A stretch of DNA of 64,000 nucleotides from positions 2,604,001 through 2,668,000 of the forward strand of contig VNWV01000007.1 in NCBI GenBank assembly GCA_009801085.1, written 5' to 3'. This DNA is from Lasiodiplodia sp. COLG20. Lineage: Eukaryota > Ascomycota > Dothideomycetes > Botryosphaeriales > Botryosphaeriaceae. Position 1 is the first letter of the stretch, and every line of letters starts with the position of its first letter. Shown in pieces: positions 1 to 10,474 of this stretch. The position numbers were made by a program, and so were the translations under genes. The notes under the pieces were generated by a model. It saw nothing but the letters and a program-made list of their open reading frames with translations. It was not told where the DNA came from and did not search any database.

Positions 1-151
1 TGAACTGGAGTTGCCGACGCGAAGGTGAGGTTCCGACATGTCAGAAGTACAGCAGACGAGGCTGTTGGGGCGCGAAACCGTCATCTAGCCCAAAGTGAAA
101 CATCAGCGACGATGCCTCACCTCGCACGCTGAGAGGGAGTGAGAAAACGTA

Positions 152-682
152 CTAACCCAGCGCAATCTCCCTAGCCGCGATGCCGCGAATGCCCTCGGCA
201 ACGTGCTCGTCGTAGCGGCAGAAGCGCCATCCCTCAGGGGGGTAGTGGAAGCACGGGCACTGGGCCTGCTCGGGCGTCGGGGCGGGCCTCTTCATGAAGA
301 ACAGCTTCTTGAGTTTGTGCGCCAAGCGGCGCAGGCCAGCCTTGGTGCGGATGGACGTGGACATGAGCTCCTCGATGCCAGGGGGGCGGCGGTTGGCGTT
401 CTGCGGAGACGCGACGAGCTGCGGGACGGTGGAAGAGGGGCGGCGCTGCTGCTGGCGCTCGCTGTGCAGCTGGTGCATGCGGGCCTCCATGGCGCTGTAG
501 GCTCGGCTGAAGGCTTCGCCGGCGGGAATGCCGGAGTCGTTGGCGTGGCGGCGCTCGACGATGCTGCTCCAGACAGGGCTTTGCGCAGTGGAACCGTCGC
601 GAGCGAGAGGAAGGACGCGCATGGTGACGGAGACGGTGGTGCCAGTGATGATGATGGGAGTCGGCGCGCGTTCTTCTTCCAC
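152..682 (-). CDS. Hypothetical small protein (176 aa)
   Basis: A single uninterrupted reading frame of 176 codons is transcribed away from the RING-like gene at 869. I do not recognise the family. The first 35 residues are hydrophobic and neutral, the middle is Gln/Arg-rich, residues about 105-130 are basic with the stretch KLKKLFFMKR, and the C-terminus carries a compact Cys/aromatic patch (CPCFHYPPEGWRFC) that could bind metal or be structural. No signal peptide or membrane helix stands out. The opposite-strand frames through this DNA are Arg/Ala-rich and look like shadows. The start at 682 was chosen because it is the first ATG of a frame whose composition is protein-like throughout. Function unknown. 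Confidence 0.6.
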   Translation of the reverse strand: MEEERAPTPIIITGTTVSVTMRVLPLARDGSTAQSPVWSSIVERRHANDSGIPAGEAFSRAYSAMEARMHQLHSERQQQRRPSSTVPQLVASPQNANRRPPGIEELMSTSIRTKAGLRRLAHKLKKLFFMKRPAPTPEQAQCPCFHYPPEGWRFCRYDEHVAEGIRGIAAREIALG

Positions 683-868
683 GGTCGTGGACGACAGTGG
701 AAGATGGTTGTGGAAGCGTCGCGGCGGTGCTCGGGGCGTCGGGTGAAGCGATACATTTCACCACCCCCGGCGGCGAGCTACCGTAACCGACCGCCCTTCA
801 TCCCGATCACTCGCTTCACCCTCCTTACCTCCGCTATCGATTCAGCACTCTCATTCGATAACAACACC
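683..868. promoter_or_regulatory. Shared divergent promoter
   Basis: The 186 bp between two divergent start codons must contain both promoters or both 5' leaders. It holds CT-rich stretches close to the RING-like start, typical of fungal leaders, and the start at 869 has the favourable context ACACCATGG. No clear TATA element is visible. Confidence 0.4.
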
Positions 869-1849
869 ATGGACGCCGCGCCCGCCATTGAGGAACCCCC
901 CGAGGCGCGGGACGACATCAGCAGCACCGCCTCCGTCGAGCCCATGGACCCGGCGATCCTTCATGAATATCTCCAACAGCATGGCCCACGCGTTCCGAAC
1001 CTCTATCACTACCTCCACACAGCAAAGCGCAACTGGCCCGGCCGCTTTACCGATGAAGACCACTGTGCCATCTGCTTGGAATCCCTCAACAGCGGCTACA
1101 CGCCCGACTATGCCGAACTCGCTAAAGCCCTTAACGAAGTAGACGAGGAAGTCATCGATCCTGACCTCACCGCAACTGACGGTGCTCGCTTCCACATCGT
1201 CTACGACTGGTTCGGCCGGCTCGACTTCACCCACCCCAGGACCGACGTCAACGGCGACGGCAACGACGACCCCTTCCCGCTGATCCCGCACATCGGCCTC
1301 GTCTCGCGCGCCAACGACCGGCGCCTCCTCTACCCAACCTTCATGGATGACCGCATTCTCACCTGCGCCTTCAATCACGCTTACCATGCAGTCTGTCTCG
1401 AGATCGAGATCAACTCCCCTCGCAGCGAGGACCGCCTGTTCCAGGACCGCTGCCCACAGTGCCGCCGCAGGCTGTTCGCCGACGTCCCGTACGTCAACAA
1501 CCGCCTGTTGCACTACGAGCTGCGCACCATCGTAGCCATGGCGATGAACTTGGCCAAGTGGTGCGGCCACCAGCGCCCGGACAATGGCCTGATACGCAAC
1601 ATCGAGACGGGTGAGGCATTCAAGCTGCTGCACCATGGACTGTACGACCGCGGCGTGGCTGCTTGGAGGGAGGCCCAGGAGGCCTATGAGCAGGGTGATG
1701 TGGGTCGGTTCAGCACTGCGATGGACGAGGCGGAGCGGATCGACGACGAGCTTCAGGAGTTGGAGCAGAGTTTTGACGACGACTCCGAAGATGACGAAGA
1801 TGCCGAAGATGCCGAAGATGAGGCTAACGTGCAGAATGAGGGTAATTAG
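869..1849 (+). CDS. RING-like zinc-finger protein with long internal insertion
   Basis: A 326-aa protein. I chose the ATG at 869 (context CACCATGG) rather than the upstream in-frame start at 203, because the first 220 codons overlap the divergent gene and look like a shadow. Probable zinc ligands are C66-x2-C69, then C166-x3-H170-x2-H173-x2-C176, then C195-x2-C198. This is the order of a RING-H2 finger, but with about 96 residues between the first Cys pair and the third ligand, much longer than usual. The C-terminus (about 270-326) is a helical region ending in an Asp/Glu-rich tail. RING proteins are commonly E3 ubiquitin ligases; whether this divergent finger still recruits an E2 is unknown. 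No membrane segment is seen, so it is probably soluble. Confidence 0.75.
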   Translation: MDAAPAIEEPPEARDDISSTASVEPMDPAILHEYLQQHGPRVPNLYHYLHTAKRNWPGRFTDEDHCAICLESLNSGYTPDYAELAKALNEVDEEVIDPDLTATDGARFHIVYDWFGRLDFTHPRTDVNGDGNDDPFPLIPHIGLVSRANDRRLLYPTFMDDRILTCAFNHAYHAVCLEIEINSPRSEDRLFQDRCPQCRRRLFADVPYVNNRLLHYELRTIVAMAMNLAKWCGHQRPDNGLIRNIETGEAFKLLHHGLYDRGVAAWREAQEAYEQGDVGRFSTAMDEAERIDDELQELEQSFDDDSEDDEDAEDAEDEANVQNEGN

Positions 1850-2630
1850 TCGCGGTCTTGGAAACATGGACCAAGGCCATTTGCTGACTCAAGATGAAGG
1901 AGACATTCAGCATTTGTTGGCCGTATCACAGACTATTTTCTGGGGGGAACCCGGCTCGCGCTCGTCGTCATACTAGGAAAAAGTATGTTTCTGACCTCAT
2001 TGCTGGTGCGATTATCGAGTTGACCCTGGAAGCTATTCACTAGGGAGACGTGGCAATCTTCTGACTAATTTTGTGCTGGTATTATGACCCTCCCGCGCCT
2101 CAATGGTGGGCATAGCGATTTCAGTGGCGGGGTGGGATGAAGGGTGTGGGCTAGTAGTCAAACCGCGCCCCGGCATGTGGATCCTCGGGGAAGTCAGCGC
2201 TGCGAAGGCGGCAGGGATGATTTGAGCGATCGGTATGGTGATGAGATTTTCCACCTTTGCAGCCCAACCTCATGGAGATTTGCTTTCTCTGGCTTCACCT
2301 ATAATTAGTGGGAAGAGGTTAAGACAGTTACCTTCATATGTACTCTTCCATCGCAAGTGTCCTCATGTGTCATCACACTTGCAAGATACACAACTCCCGT
2401 CTCACCCCAATAGCCTCGCCGCCTGTCTTCCCCCGCCATCTCCTTTAGCAGAAGTTTGTGAGTTTAGCTCACTGACTGGTTGCACATGCCTGAACTTTGC
2501 TATAGCAACATAGCCACTATATTCGAAATTTGTCACAGTAAGACCACTTCGATGAATACGACGGCCAAGCCTAGTAATACGAATCACCTAGCCCCGCTGA
2601 AAGACGGCCAGAATCAGATTGGAGAGACTT
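1850..2630. other. Intergenic, no supported gene
   Basis: About 780 bp with only short overlapping frames of no recognisable composition. It probably contains the 3' end of the RING-like transcript. I see no RNA gene or repeat. Confidence 0.5.
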
Positions 2631-3127
2631 TCAGAGCCAGAGTCTTCGGCGTAGACGCACTAAAATAATGTGACTGCTCACCATACAGCTCACATTCTGC
2701 GGCACTATTCGCCAAAGGGTCTCGTTCCTCGCCTTGAAGCGCTCTGACGCTGGTCGCTGGTAGCTTCTGGGAGCGTCCTCCGTCCGGATCCCCCCTTCGA
2801 CGGTGTCTGCTCCATGTATATCTTCCGCTTCGTATTCCCTTATCGTCACCTTGGTTTGCAATTCCTCGGTGGCCTGCTTTCTTGATAATTGCGCCAGGTG
2901 CTGTTATGCGGCTTACTAGCCTTCTCTCCAGTCATTATCCCGGATCGTATGCAAGACCCGCAAGATTTTACTCCAGCGTGTGCCCCTTCCGTGTGCTGCC
3001 TGAATCATATCTATGAAGTTGTCCGCCATTTCTATGGCCGAGACATCGAAAGCGCCCACCTCCTTGAGCAGCTCGGTTGCATCTTCGGCCTTGTTGTCAT
3101 GTTCTGTAAGCAATCTACTTAGAGAAT
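2631..3127 (-). CDS. Probable exons of an unresolved minus-strand gene
   Basis: Two protein-like stretches follow each other on the minus strand. The upstream one (about 3127-2916) is preceded by an acceptor-like TTTCCAG and encodes an acidic helical segment (AEDATELLKEVGAF, then AIEMADNFIDMIQ), followed by a basic helix. The second (about 2903-2631) follows an acceptor-like ATAACAG and encodes QLSRKQATEELQTK and a polar tail. They lie in different frames and I could not find a convincing donor joining them, nor the 5' exon, which may lie at 3150-3620. It may be a frameshifted pseudogene. The family is not recognised. Confidence 0.3.
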
Positions 3128-4070
3128 CTGGAAATAAATGTGCTTGTCCTGGGCGGTAAAAGATCTACGTAGCGACAGAACCATGGACTCACGATGCTTC
3201 TCAGACGATCTCGTGCGGAAATACATATATCAAAAAGGGTAGAGTCTCTAAAGGAATGCTGACCTGGAAGTAAGAGCAGGCTTGAATGCACAACGGGAAT
3301 TCCTTCAAAAATAAGAGACTTTCCCAGCAGGAACAGCTCAACGGCGCAGCAGAGCTGACTGCCGGACACTCCGCCACCAGCAAGATGGATTTTGACAAGA
3401 ACGCCCACAGGAACAATGTCACTCCAGAGCAGTGCGCACAGAACGCCAGGAGCGAAGGCATAGTCTGGAAGACATGCGTCTGGAGAAGCGCGAATCTGGT
3501 GACTTTTGATATCTTCCGGAAGCTTCATTCCAAGATATGGCATATAGAAAACAGAAGACAAGGTCCGCTAAATGACCAACCCGGTCGACCATGTGGCGAG
3601 CCTGGTCGACAGTGGGCAATATCGCTACTCACAGATGTCAGGTCCGCTCACCAAGAACACTGTGTAAGGCACGGGGCAAGAAATCTGGTGATGGCATGGA
3701 TGGCCCAAGCCTGTTCAAGAGGTGAATATGAAATCTTCATGGCCTCGTGCCCGTTAATCTGGCTCTTTCCACGGCAGCTATCCACGTGTGCCCTCACCGT
3801 CATAGGGCGGGGGAGAGCCACCGTCCAGGATCGTCTACAGCGCTCACCCGCGCGGTCACAAGCGCCATCCGCACCTTCCAAGTCCCATGGTGTGGCCTGG
3901 ACGCTCCTTCCCGTGTCGCGTACCTTTCGCTGGCCCTAGCCCAAACAGGCATCGCGCAGTCGTTGCCACGCCGATGGGTCCTCCAGTCAAGCACATGCAG
4001 GCCAGATGGATCGGTCTTGGCGTGCCCTTAAATAGCCCTCGACCGCTCGCCGAAGCTCCTCTTTTTCTTC
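3128..4070. other. Intergenic, upstream of the U2-like gene
   Basis: Frames on both strands are open for up to 217 codons, but their composition is not convincingly protein-like. The last 50 bp (CTTAAATAG about 45 bp before the RNA, then CT-rich sequence) resemble the flank of the second U2-like copy at 45 kb and may hold its promoter. Confidence 0.4.
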
Positions 4071-4264
4071 TTCAGCTCTCTTTGCCTTTTGGCTTAGATA
4101 AAGTGCAGTGTACGTTCTTTTCAGTTTAATCTCTGAAACGTCCCTACGGGGGCTTTTTCTTTGATTAAACTACTTTTTGGCCCCGGGTGGCTGGTCCCTG
4201 AGCATCGCTCATACTTCGCTGCCACAGTGTCGCCTCTATTGCACTATCTGAGGCTGATGCGACC
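4071..4264 (+). ncRNA. U2 spliceosomal snRNA-like gene, copy 1, variant branch-site recognition
   Basis: The blocks are those of U2 snRNA in order: 5' stem-loop I with TTTGCCTTTTGGCTTAGA, a branch-site recognition region, stem IIa with the AGTTTAAT loop, stem IIb (GTCCCTACGGGGGC), a U-rich Sm-like site (CTTTTTGG) and the 3' stem IV (GCCTC...GAGGC around 4232-4254). Ends are estimated from the length of known U2 RNAs. The canonical recognition sequence GUAGUA reads GCAGUG here, with further changes just after it, and the A normally before the Sm-site U-run is C. U2 pairs with the intron branch site in pre-spliceosomes. GCAGUG would pair with CACUG(A)C with the A bulged. This is either a variant U2 or a pseudogene. 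The flanks resemble copy 2. Confidence 0.8.
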
Positions 4265-5541
4265 TTCCTTTTTTCTTTTCGTCAATTTGCTGGCCTTGAG
4301 CCGGCTCTTGAGGAAGAGAAATATTAGCCTTGGACGCGAAGGAAAACGGGCGAGAACAGCGGATACGCGCCAGACGTCAGCAAGCTCGTGGGGAAACATG
4401 CTTAGAAGATCTCAGTCGCGTCGCATTCTTTTCCGCACTGCGGCAGCCGCAGTTTGGCTTGGTGTTGAGCCGCACGGGTCAACGCGCTCATCTTGCTTTG
4501 CACATTTGCTGGTGTCGCGGCTCAATAGATGTGAGGCACTTAGAAATATCCGAGCTGTCGCTTCAAGGTTATCGCGCTCGGGGGTGCATTTGGTGTCGTC
4601 GGCCAGCTTGACGTTGGCCAGGACAGCGTTGGTGCCAGCTTCGTCAGCGCAACAGAGTGGCCTCCATCAATGGCGGAATCGAAGAGTCGATGACCATAGC
4701 TATTTATACACAGGTCCAACATCGCTCCGGTGAGGGCGCCCTCGACATGCTCCTTAGTTGCCGCGAGCGGTGAAGCGACGTACGAGTGCACCATCGAGCT
4801 CTGATGCGTCTTGCTGCGGGCAACTAAGGCCGGCGAGGGTCGGGACATGTGTTTTTGTGATGACGAGAATGCTAAAGCGCGGCCTGTGCGTCAGGCAAAG
4901 GTGGCGAGACTCCGTGAGATGTGTCGTTGCTGTCCGCTTTCCGCTGGATGTCTTCAACAGCTTTAAGAGGGTACAGAGAATTAGAAGCGCGCATGCCGTC
5001 TGTCTTGCCATTGAGCCTGACTCTATACGTCGCTCACTGGAGGGGTGCAAAGCTTTTGCGGGGGTGGGCATTGCGGCCTTCGTTCCAGAGCGCAGCGGCG
5101 AAGTCATCTGGAGGCTCGCGAGGCCATCTGACGGCGGCGCCGTATCCGTCTGTCTTCGCGCCGCAGCGCATGGATGCCGCTTTATCGTCAGCGTCTAGAC
5201 AATCATGAGCTATCACAGTCCATGGCTCACTGGAGCATCTTCTGCTCTGTGAGTCGGCGACGCACGGTGCGGTTAACACTCCCGAAGACGGCGTCGCCCG
5301 CGCGACCGGCCCAGCAGCGAGCCTGTGGACACAGCCTCATTCACTTGCTGTGCGCCCACCCAAGATCTTCCGGCCCAGCAGGCCGGCTATGCCTCTTCTC
5401 AGCGACGTCCTCCGCCCCGTCCTCCTTCACCCGACCACAACAACCGCCCGGCACCAGCACCCTCCCACGCCGCCGCGGTCCTCTCCAAACCAAACCACCT
5501 CCGCCCACCGCGTTTGAACCTTGACACATAACGCCGCAACC
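4265..5541. other. Intergenic, no supported gene
   Basis: About 1.3 kb downstream of the U2-like gene. The first 60 bp keep similarity to the flank of copy 2 (CCTTGAG...CTTGAGGAAGA), so the duplication extends past the RNA. The many overlapping frames beyond that show no family signature. The CT-rich 5280-5540 stretch is probably the promoter and leader of the next gene. Confidence 0.45.
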
Positions 5542-6322
5542 ATGCAGACCGTGGGTATCGTCATGATCGTCATGTTCGGCCTGCTGGCCGTCTGCCTCTT
5601 CCTCGTAAGCCCGCATCCTCCTCATCCTCGTCATCCTCGTCCTCCCCGTCCCCCTCCCGCACACTCGTCCGACCGCATCACACCGCATCACACACCGCGC
5701 AACACCAACTAACGCCTCCGCTCCAGCATTTCATCGCCTACACCATCCCCGGCTGGATCCCGCACGAGATCCCCACCGCCCGCAACCACCGCAACCGCCG
5801 CACGACCAACCGCAACGGCAACGCGACCCGCAACGCCACAACGGCCGACGGCATCATCGCTCCGTCCCGCGCCCACCTCGTCGTCGGCGCCAACGACGGT
5901 CCGATGCCTCGCCCTTCTGGCACCCTCCCGCGCACCGCCAGCAGCTTCACCGTCGCCAACGGCGTCACCGGTGGTGCCACGACGACGCGCCCCGTCGGCA
6001 TCCAGCTGGCCATCGTCCCGCAGTTCGTCCGCATCAACAACGGCGGCAGCGGCAACAGCGGTGGTGGCGCCCCGGCTGTTCCGCGTGTTGCGGGACGCGC
6101 GCCGCCGACGCGCAGGGCGCCGCCGGAGTACGATGCTGAGGCTGGGTTGGCGGATCCGCCGCCGAGGTATTCGGAGGGGCTTGGAGAGTATGTTGTTTGT
6201 CCTGTCTTTTCTTTTGTTGTCTGAGGGGGGAAGGAGGGGAGGAGGGGAGAAGGTGATGGGTAGATGCTACTGATTTGGCTGGCAGGCATGACTCTGAGAC
6301 GGTTATTGCGCGTGCTGCTTAG
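5542..6322 (+). CDS. Small single-pass membrane protein, three exons (186 aa)
   Basis: Exon 1 is 5542-5604, exon 2 is 5727-6187 and exon 3 is 6286-6322. Introns of 122 nt (GTAAGC...CCAG) and 98 nt (GTATGT...CTGAT...GGCAG) keep the frame in phases 0 and 2. The 21-residue first exon is almost entirely hydrophobic (VGIVMIVMFGLLAVCLFL) and works as a signal anchor continuing into HFIAYTIP. Residues about 35-150 are Asn/Arg/Gly/Thr-rich, with a poly-Asn/Gly patch. The C-terminus reads RRAPPEYDAEAGLADPPPRY followed by SEGLGEHDSETVIARAA, a proline/tyrosine tail typical of small fungal membrane-anchored proteins with a cytosolic PPxY-like motif (PPEY, PPRY). PPxY motifs recruit WW-domain ubiquitin ligases of the Rsp5 type; that role is an inference. 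Confidence 0.7.
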
Positions 6323-6755
6323 AGGCTGTGCGGCGACGAGCTTCAAGACGGCCTGGCTTCTGTGATTCTGAGAAACAACACAACAACATCATCATCACCG
6401 TCTTGAGGAAGACGGACATCAACAATTGCTTGGGGCCTTTCTGCTTAAGACATTGGAGGATCATCTGGATAATCGGGAGAGGCTCGATGGCTTGGATTTT
6501 GATTTTTGACTTGGACAACAGCAACACCAGCAGAAGCGGTGGCACCCCCCTTGTCCTTGGCGACATACTATTGTACACATGGCAGCTGTAGCCATCAGAG
6601 GCCCTTTGCGAAAGGCCTATTCTACAAATTTTATTATTGCTCATAACATGGCACGACACGTGAAACAAGAGAGAGAAATTTAAAGATACAATGGATAATT
6701 GATACCTACCAGAGGGGGGGATGGGGATTCATACTTACCTGCCACTCACCTTCAC

Positions 6756-7154
6756 TTACCTAGCGCCCAGCGGGGCAACGCCCATATTACTAGTCGCAAC
6801 AGCCGAGACACACAGCTCAGCAAACGGACGCACCCACTTCACACCCGCCCTGTACGCACGAATCTTATCGCCGCGCCAGGCGACGAGCAAGTACTCGTCG
6901 ATGCGGTCCTCGAACCACTGCAGCAGCGACGTGATGCGCACTGTCTTTCCGTCCTTGCTCTCGAGAGCCATGAAGAGGCCCTCGAATATAACTTGCATGT
7001 CCGACGGCATCCAGTCCTTGCTCGGGATGACGCCTGTCGTCCATGCCTGCATGAAAGTGCTCCAGTCGAGCCTGGAGCGGTAGATGCGCACGTGCGTCGA
7101 GTCGGCGAGCGGGACGCGCTCTTGGCCGTTGTTGATAGCGATGGTGGATGCCAT
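6756..7154 (-). CDS. Hypothetical small protein (132 aa)
   Basis: An intact frame with an even protein-like composition: many Trp, Arg, Asp and Glu residues, helical stretches around residues 45-75 and 85-110, and no signal peptide or membrane helix. I do not recognise the family. It lies 3' to the plus-strand membrane-protein gene (convergent, 430 bp apart) and is the first of three small minus-strand genes between 6.7 and 11.2 kb. The upstream 150 bp are a GT/TG-rich purine-pyrimidine repeat (about 7160-7240), which may be its leader. Start chosen as the first ATG of the frame. Confidence 0.55.
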   Translation of the reverse strand: MASTIAINNGQERVPLADSTHVRIYRSRLDWSTFMQAWTTGVIPSKDWMPSDMQVIFEGLFMALESKDGKTVRITSLLQWFEDRIDEYLLVAWRGDKIRAYRAGVKWVRPFAELCVSAVATSNMGVAPLGAR

Positions 7155-8104
7155 GGTGATGTTGTTTGGTTGGTGGTGGTGCTTGCGGTGGTGGTTACGG
7201 TTGTGCTTGCGGTGATGCTTGCGGTGGTGAGTTGAGATGGTGGTTGGTCGCCAAAAGCACAGTGTACTTGCGAGATGATGTAGTAGTGATTTGCCGTGAA
7301 TGGTGAATTGCTTGCTGCTCCAATCTCGCTCCTGGTCGGATGGTTCTTATAGTTCAGACTTCTCAGTTCAACTGCGCCATGTTTGGAAACAATGGTGAAG
7401 GGGGGCATTGTTTTCTCAAAGAGCTCCAGGCGGGTCTATTTTTGGTCGGCGCCGCTTTGTGCACATTTCTCAGAACAATGCAGCGCTGGCGCCGACGGCA
7501 TACGTAAGCAGGACTTGGCGGCTGAAACAATGGTCTCGGTGTGGACCAGATCATCATGACAGGAGTCTGGATACAATGAACACCAAATTCTTACCTCAAG
7601 ATCCACGGAATAAGCCGTCAGCGCTGTAAGCAACCACCTTCAGTGGCGAGAAGAGCCACCTCCATGACGAGCTTGGCAAAAGATAGATACTCCTGACCTT
7701 GTGGCGTAAAGCGAGTGTGGTTGATTGCCAATGATGAGATAGGAAGAATTAACGTGAGGTGTAATCACGGCATTTGTGAAGAAAATCTCAACACCAAGAG
7801 TATTCCGTTTTTGAGAAGCGAAGGAGCAGAAAGTAGATGCCCACCTGGAAATGCACCAAGCATGTGAACGTACCGGCAGGGCAGGACCTGGATGCACAAA
7901 TATCACAACAGCACAATGTCACGGTAAAGGAGGAGTATCATAGAGTATTGGAAAGGACTTACAATTGCTACGGTTCTAAGTGGGATGATGTATCCAAGTC
8001 TCCTTGACGGAGACAATGGCATCCGGGTATCTGTCGGGAACAAAAAGGATCAAGGAACGGTCAAAGCAAACAGCCAATGAGATGCATAGTACACATCATG
8101 TTGC
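7155..8104. other. Intergenic with (TGGTGGT/TTGCGGTGG)-type simple sequence
   Basis: About 950 bp. Positions 7160-7245 are an imperfect GTGGTTGTG/CTTGCGGTGG repeat directly upstream of the small minus-strand gene. The rest shows no coding or RNA signature that I can support. Confidence 0.45.
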
Positions 8105-8800
8105 TTAATGACGAATGCGATTCGTCAAACGACGGATCAGAGAGGGCTTTGCGGGCGCAGGAAGCTCAAGGACATCACAGGTGTCAACGATGAACAGCTG
8201 GCAAAGATGGTCAAGGCGGATCATGTCACGCTGCCACATGTCAAAGTTGTTGTCAGCATCCCTCGTAAGCGCGGCGACACGCCTAATCAACTTAAGGCGC
8301 AAGCTGCGGAACGAGCACTCAGCACCATCCATGGCCACGATGAACTTCTTGACCTCGCTCACGAAGTCATGCCAGTCGATGCACTCAAGGTCATCGTAAA
8401 GCATCATCATCATGTCGTACCGATCAGCGCAGATCTTCACGGGCTGTTCATCCGGAACCAAAAGAACGTGCGTCGGGACGCCGTTGGCCGGGTCGACGAA
8501 GTCGTACACAAGAAGGCTCTGAAGGTCAGCGTCGTGCGCCTGGCACCGAGTCCAAGCCTTGTCGCCCCAAAGCTGAGGCGGGCCGGTGGAACGCTTGCTG
8601 TGCTTGTCAGGCTGTTGGCCCTTGTCAAGAGTGCGGGTGGGGCGGACGCTGGGGTAGTAGGGCTCCTCGTTTTCCTTAAGTGGGAAGCGGTTAAGGGAAA
8701 GCGAGCAGAGTTGCTCGACCACGCCGGAACTCATGGAGTCTGCCGTGCGAGGCCTGTTGTCGTCGGACGGCTGAACCGTCAAAGAGGATGAGTTTGCCAT
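8105..8800 (-). CDS. Hypothetical protein (231 aa)
   Basis: An intact frame of 231 codons. The first 85 residues are polar and probably disordered (Ser/Pro/Arg/Lys). From residue about 95 the protein looks folded: a strand-rich part (LVYDFVDPANG, THVLLVPDEQPVKI), then helices containing DDLECIDWHDFVSEVKKFI and a basic helix LRLKLIRRVAALTRD. The end is basic (LIRRLTNRIRH). No catalytic motif, signal peptide or membrane helix is visible. The family is unknown. The next gene upstream, at 10475-11128, also has the string RADRY/CADRY in its N-terminal half, a weak hint of common descent. Confidence 0.6.
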   Translation of the reverse strand: MANSSSLTVQPSDDNRPRTADSMSSGVVEQLCSLSLNRFPLKENEEPYYPSVRPTRTLDKGQQPDKHSKRSTGPPQLWGDKAWTRCQAHDADLQSLLVYDFVDPANGVPTHVLLVPDEQPVKICADRYDMMMMLYDDLECIDWHDFVSEVKKFIVAMDGAECSFRSLRLKLIRRVAALTRDADNNFDMWQRDMIRLDHLCQLFIVDTCDVLELPAPAKPSLIRRLTNRIRH

Positions 8801-10474
8801 GTTGGAGGAAATGGTCGTTTTGCAATCGGGGGTACAGATGTCGGGAGATGGTTTCGTCTGCGTTAGTGATTGCGTGTCCGGGTTCTACAGTTTCCAAACC
8901 GCGTACGACGAATCTTATATACCTCACATTATTTGCATAGTACATGAATAGTGCCTGTATAGTTGCTTCGCAGTGTTGTTGAACAGTGTCGATACTCTGC
9001 TTAATGTGTTGTTTCCTTGGCGTTTTCGGCTCCGTGTTCTTAAACAATGCGCCTGTCGATTCTGTGCATCACTGGTGGCTGGTCTCTAACTGTCGATACA
9101 GCCCTAGAGCCTTAAGATAAGTGAAAAAAAAATTATAAGAGTTTCGTTCCAGAAGTAAGTGACGTGCTTTGTTTTATTCGCCTCCAAGGATGGTTCTGCC
9201 GCGTGTGGTCCTTAAGATAAAAGAAATGATAGACCGGAGTGAAGGGCAAAAAAAAAATTCATGAGTTTTACCACATTCCCAAACATTCAGATATCTCAAG
9301 CGATCCTCTCGAATCGCGAGTCGGAGTGAGAGGACCTTGCTCAACTCATTTTAGATCTAGGGTCCGAAGTAGGTTTCGAACGGAGGTTCTTCCGGAGTTG
9401 TCGAGAGTCCAGGTGGACTAAGCGTACGTAGCTTTTTTGGATGACATGGGATCGGCCGTATTTACTTATAAGTAGAGGCAAACTCCAAGTCAACCCATAT
9501 TCACTTGGCGCCAGATTGAAAACCTAATCACCTCAAGGCAGGATCCGGTTTGGCGGCTTTCCGCGCTCACTCACGATAATCATCATCGTTACCCGTCTCC
9601 GCAAAGCCGCTCGCACACACCCTCTCACCCCAGGCATAGCACCACCGTCTCAAGCGGCGAGATCTCTCCCCGCGGCTCTATTCAATGCTTTTGGATCTCC
9701 CGCGAAATTTCAAAGCGGTAGCAACCCAGCGAGTAGCATGACAGGCGCTACAGCTCTATTGTACGGAAGTATAACATTCTGATGCCCTACCAATTTTGCT
9801 ACACCATTCTGGCAGGAACGACTGCTGCAATGCGACTACCTCTACACGTAGTCTTTCACATCCGCCATCAGCATTTAGGCAAAGCAATCGTATATGTGGC
9901 GTAACCTGTTATTGATTTCGGACGTTGCAACGATGCCTCTCACCGACGCATAGCTTCTCCAAAGACGAACTGGAATACGAACTCACGTTTGTTGATTGCC
10001 ATGGTAATTCATATCCTTGAAGGCCTCCGGGACCACCAGTACCACTCGTTGATTCCCCACGAATGGAAACTATTACAACACGGCGCCACTCCTCCCAGTA
10101 TTAGCGCCACGCGATTGATGATGCCTGCTAAACCGCCTAATAGGTATCAAGCAGCAGCCCAAACAATGAACTCTGGGCTGTGTGAGTGAGAGTATGCAGG
10201 AATTCTGAGTGACGCACAGGGAGGCGTTGTATTTGACACTGGAAGAGTCCAGACTGAGTCAACAGCACTCGGCAGTGTTGTTTAATTTCTCTGACCGCGG
10301 AGTACAGAAATTAACTGCATGGTTCAATATCACAGTTAGCAAATAATAAAACTATTCGCAGCAACGAACATCATTGATATTTATCTAAAGCAATGCGGTG
10401 CTTAAGATATACTACTTAAGATGATGGTCTTAGTATACTAGCAAAAAAGAAAAAGGGAAAAGGCAACGGTTGCG
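8801..10474. other. AT-richer intergenic region
   Basis: About 1.7 kb without a supported gene. CCTTAAGATAA occurs twice (near 9111 and 9210), each time followed by an A-run, which suggests a decayed local duplication. Stretches such as 10340-10450 are markedly AT-rich compared with the surrounding genes. No tRNA or terminal inverted repeat was found. Confidence 0.45.

Noticed and set aside
203..868. Upstream in-frame extension of the RING-like protein (220 codons)
   Set aside because: It lies antisense to the divergent gene at 152-682, is Arg/Ala/Gly-rich without structure, and the ATG at 869 has a better context.
4161..4733. 190-codon plus-strand frame
   Set aside because: Its first third runs through the U2-like RNA and its composition is that of non-coding DNA.
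9290..9420. Possible tRNA around GTTTCGAACGG
   Set aside because: No acceptor stem or D arm could be paired with the B-box-like word.
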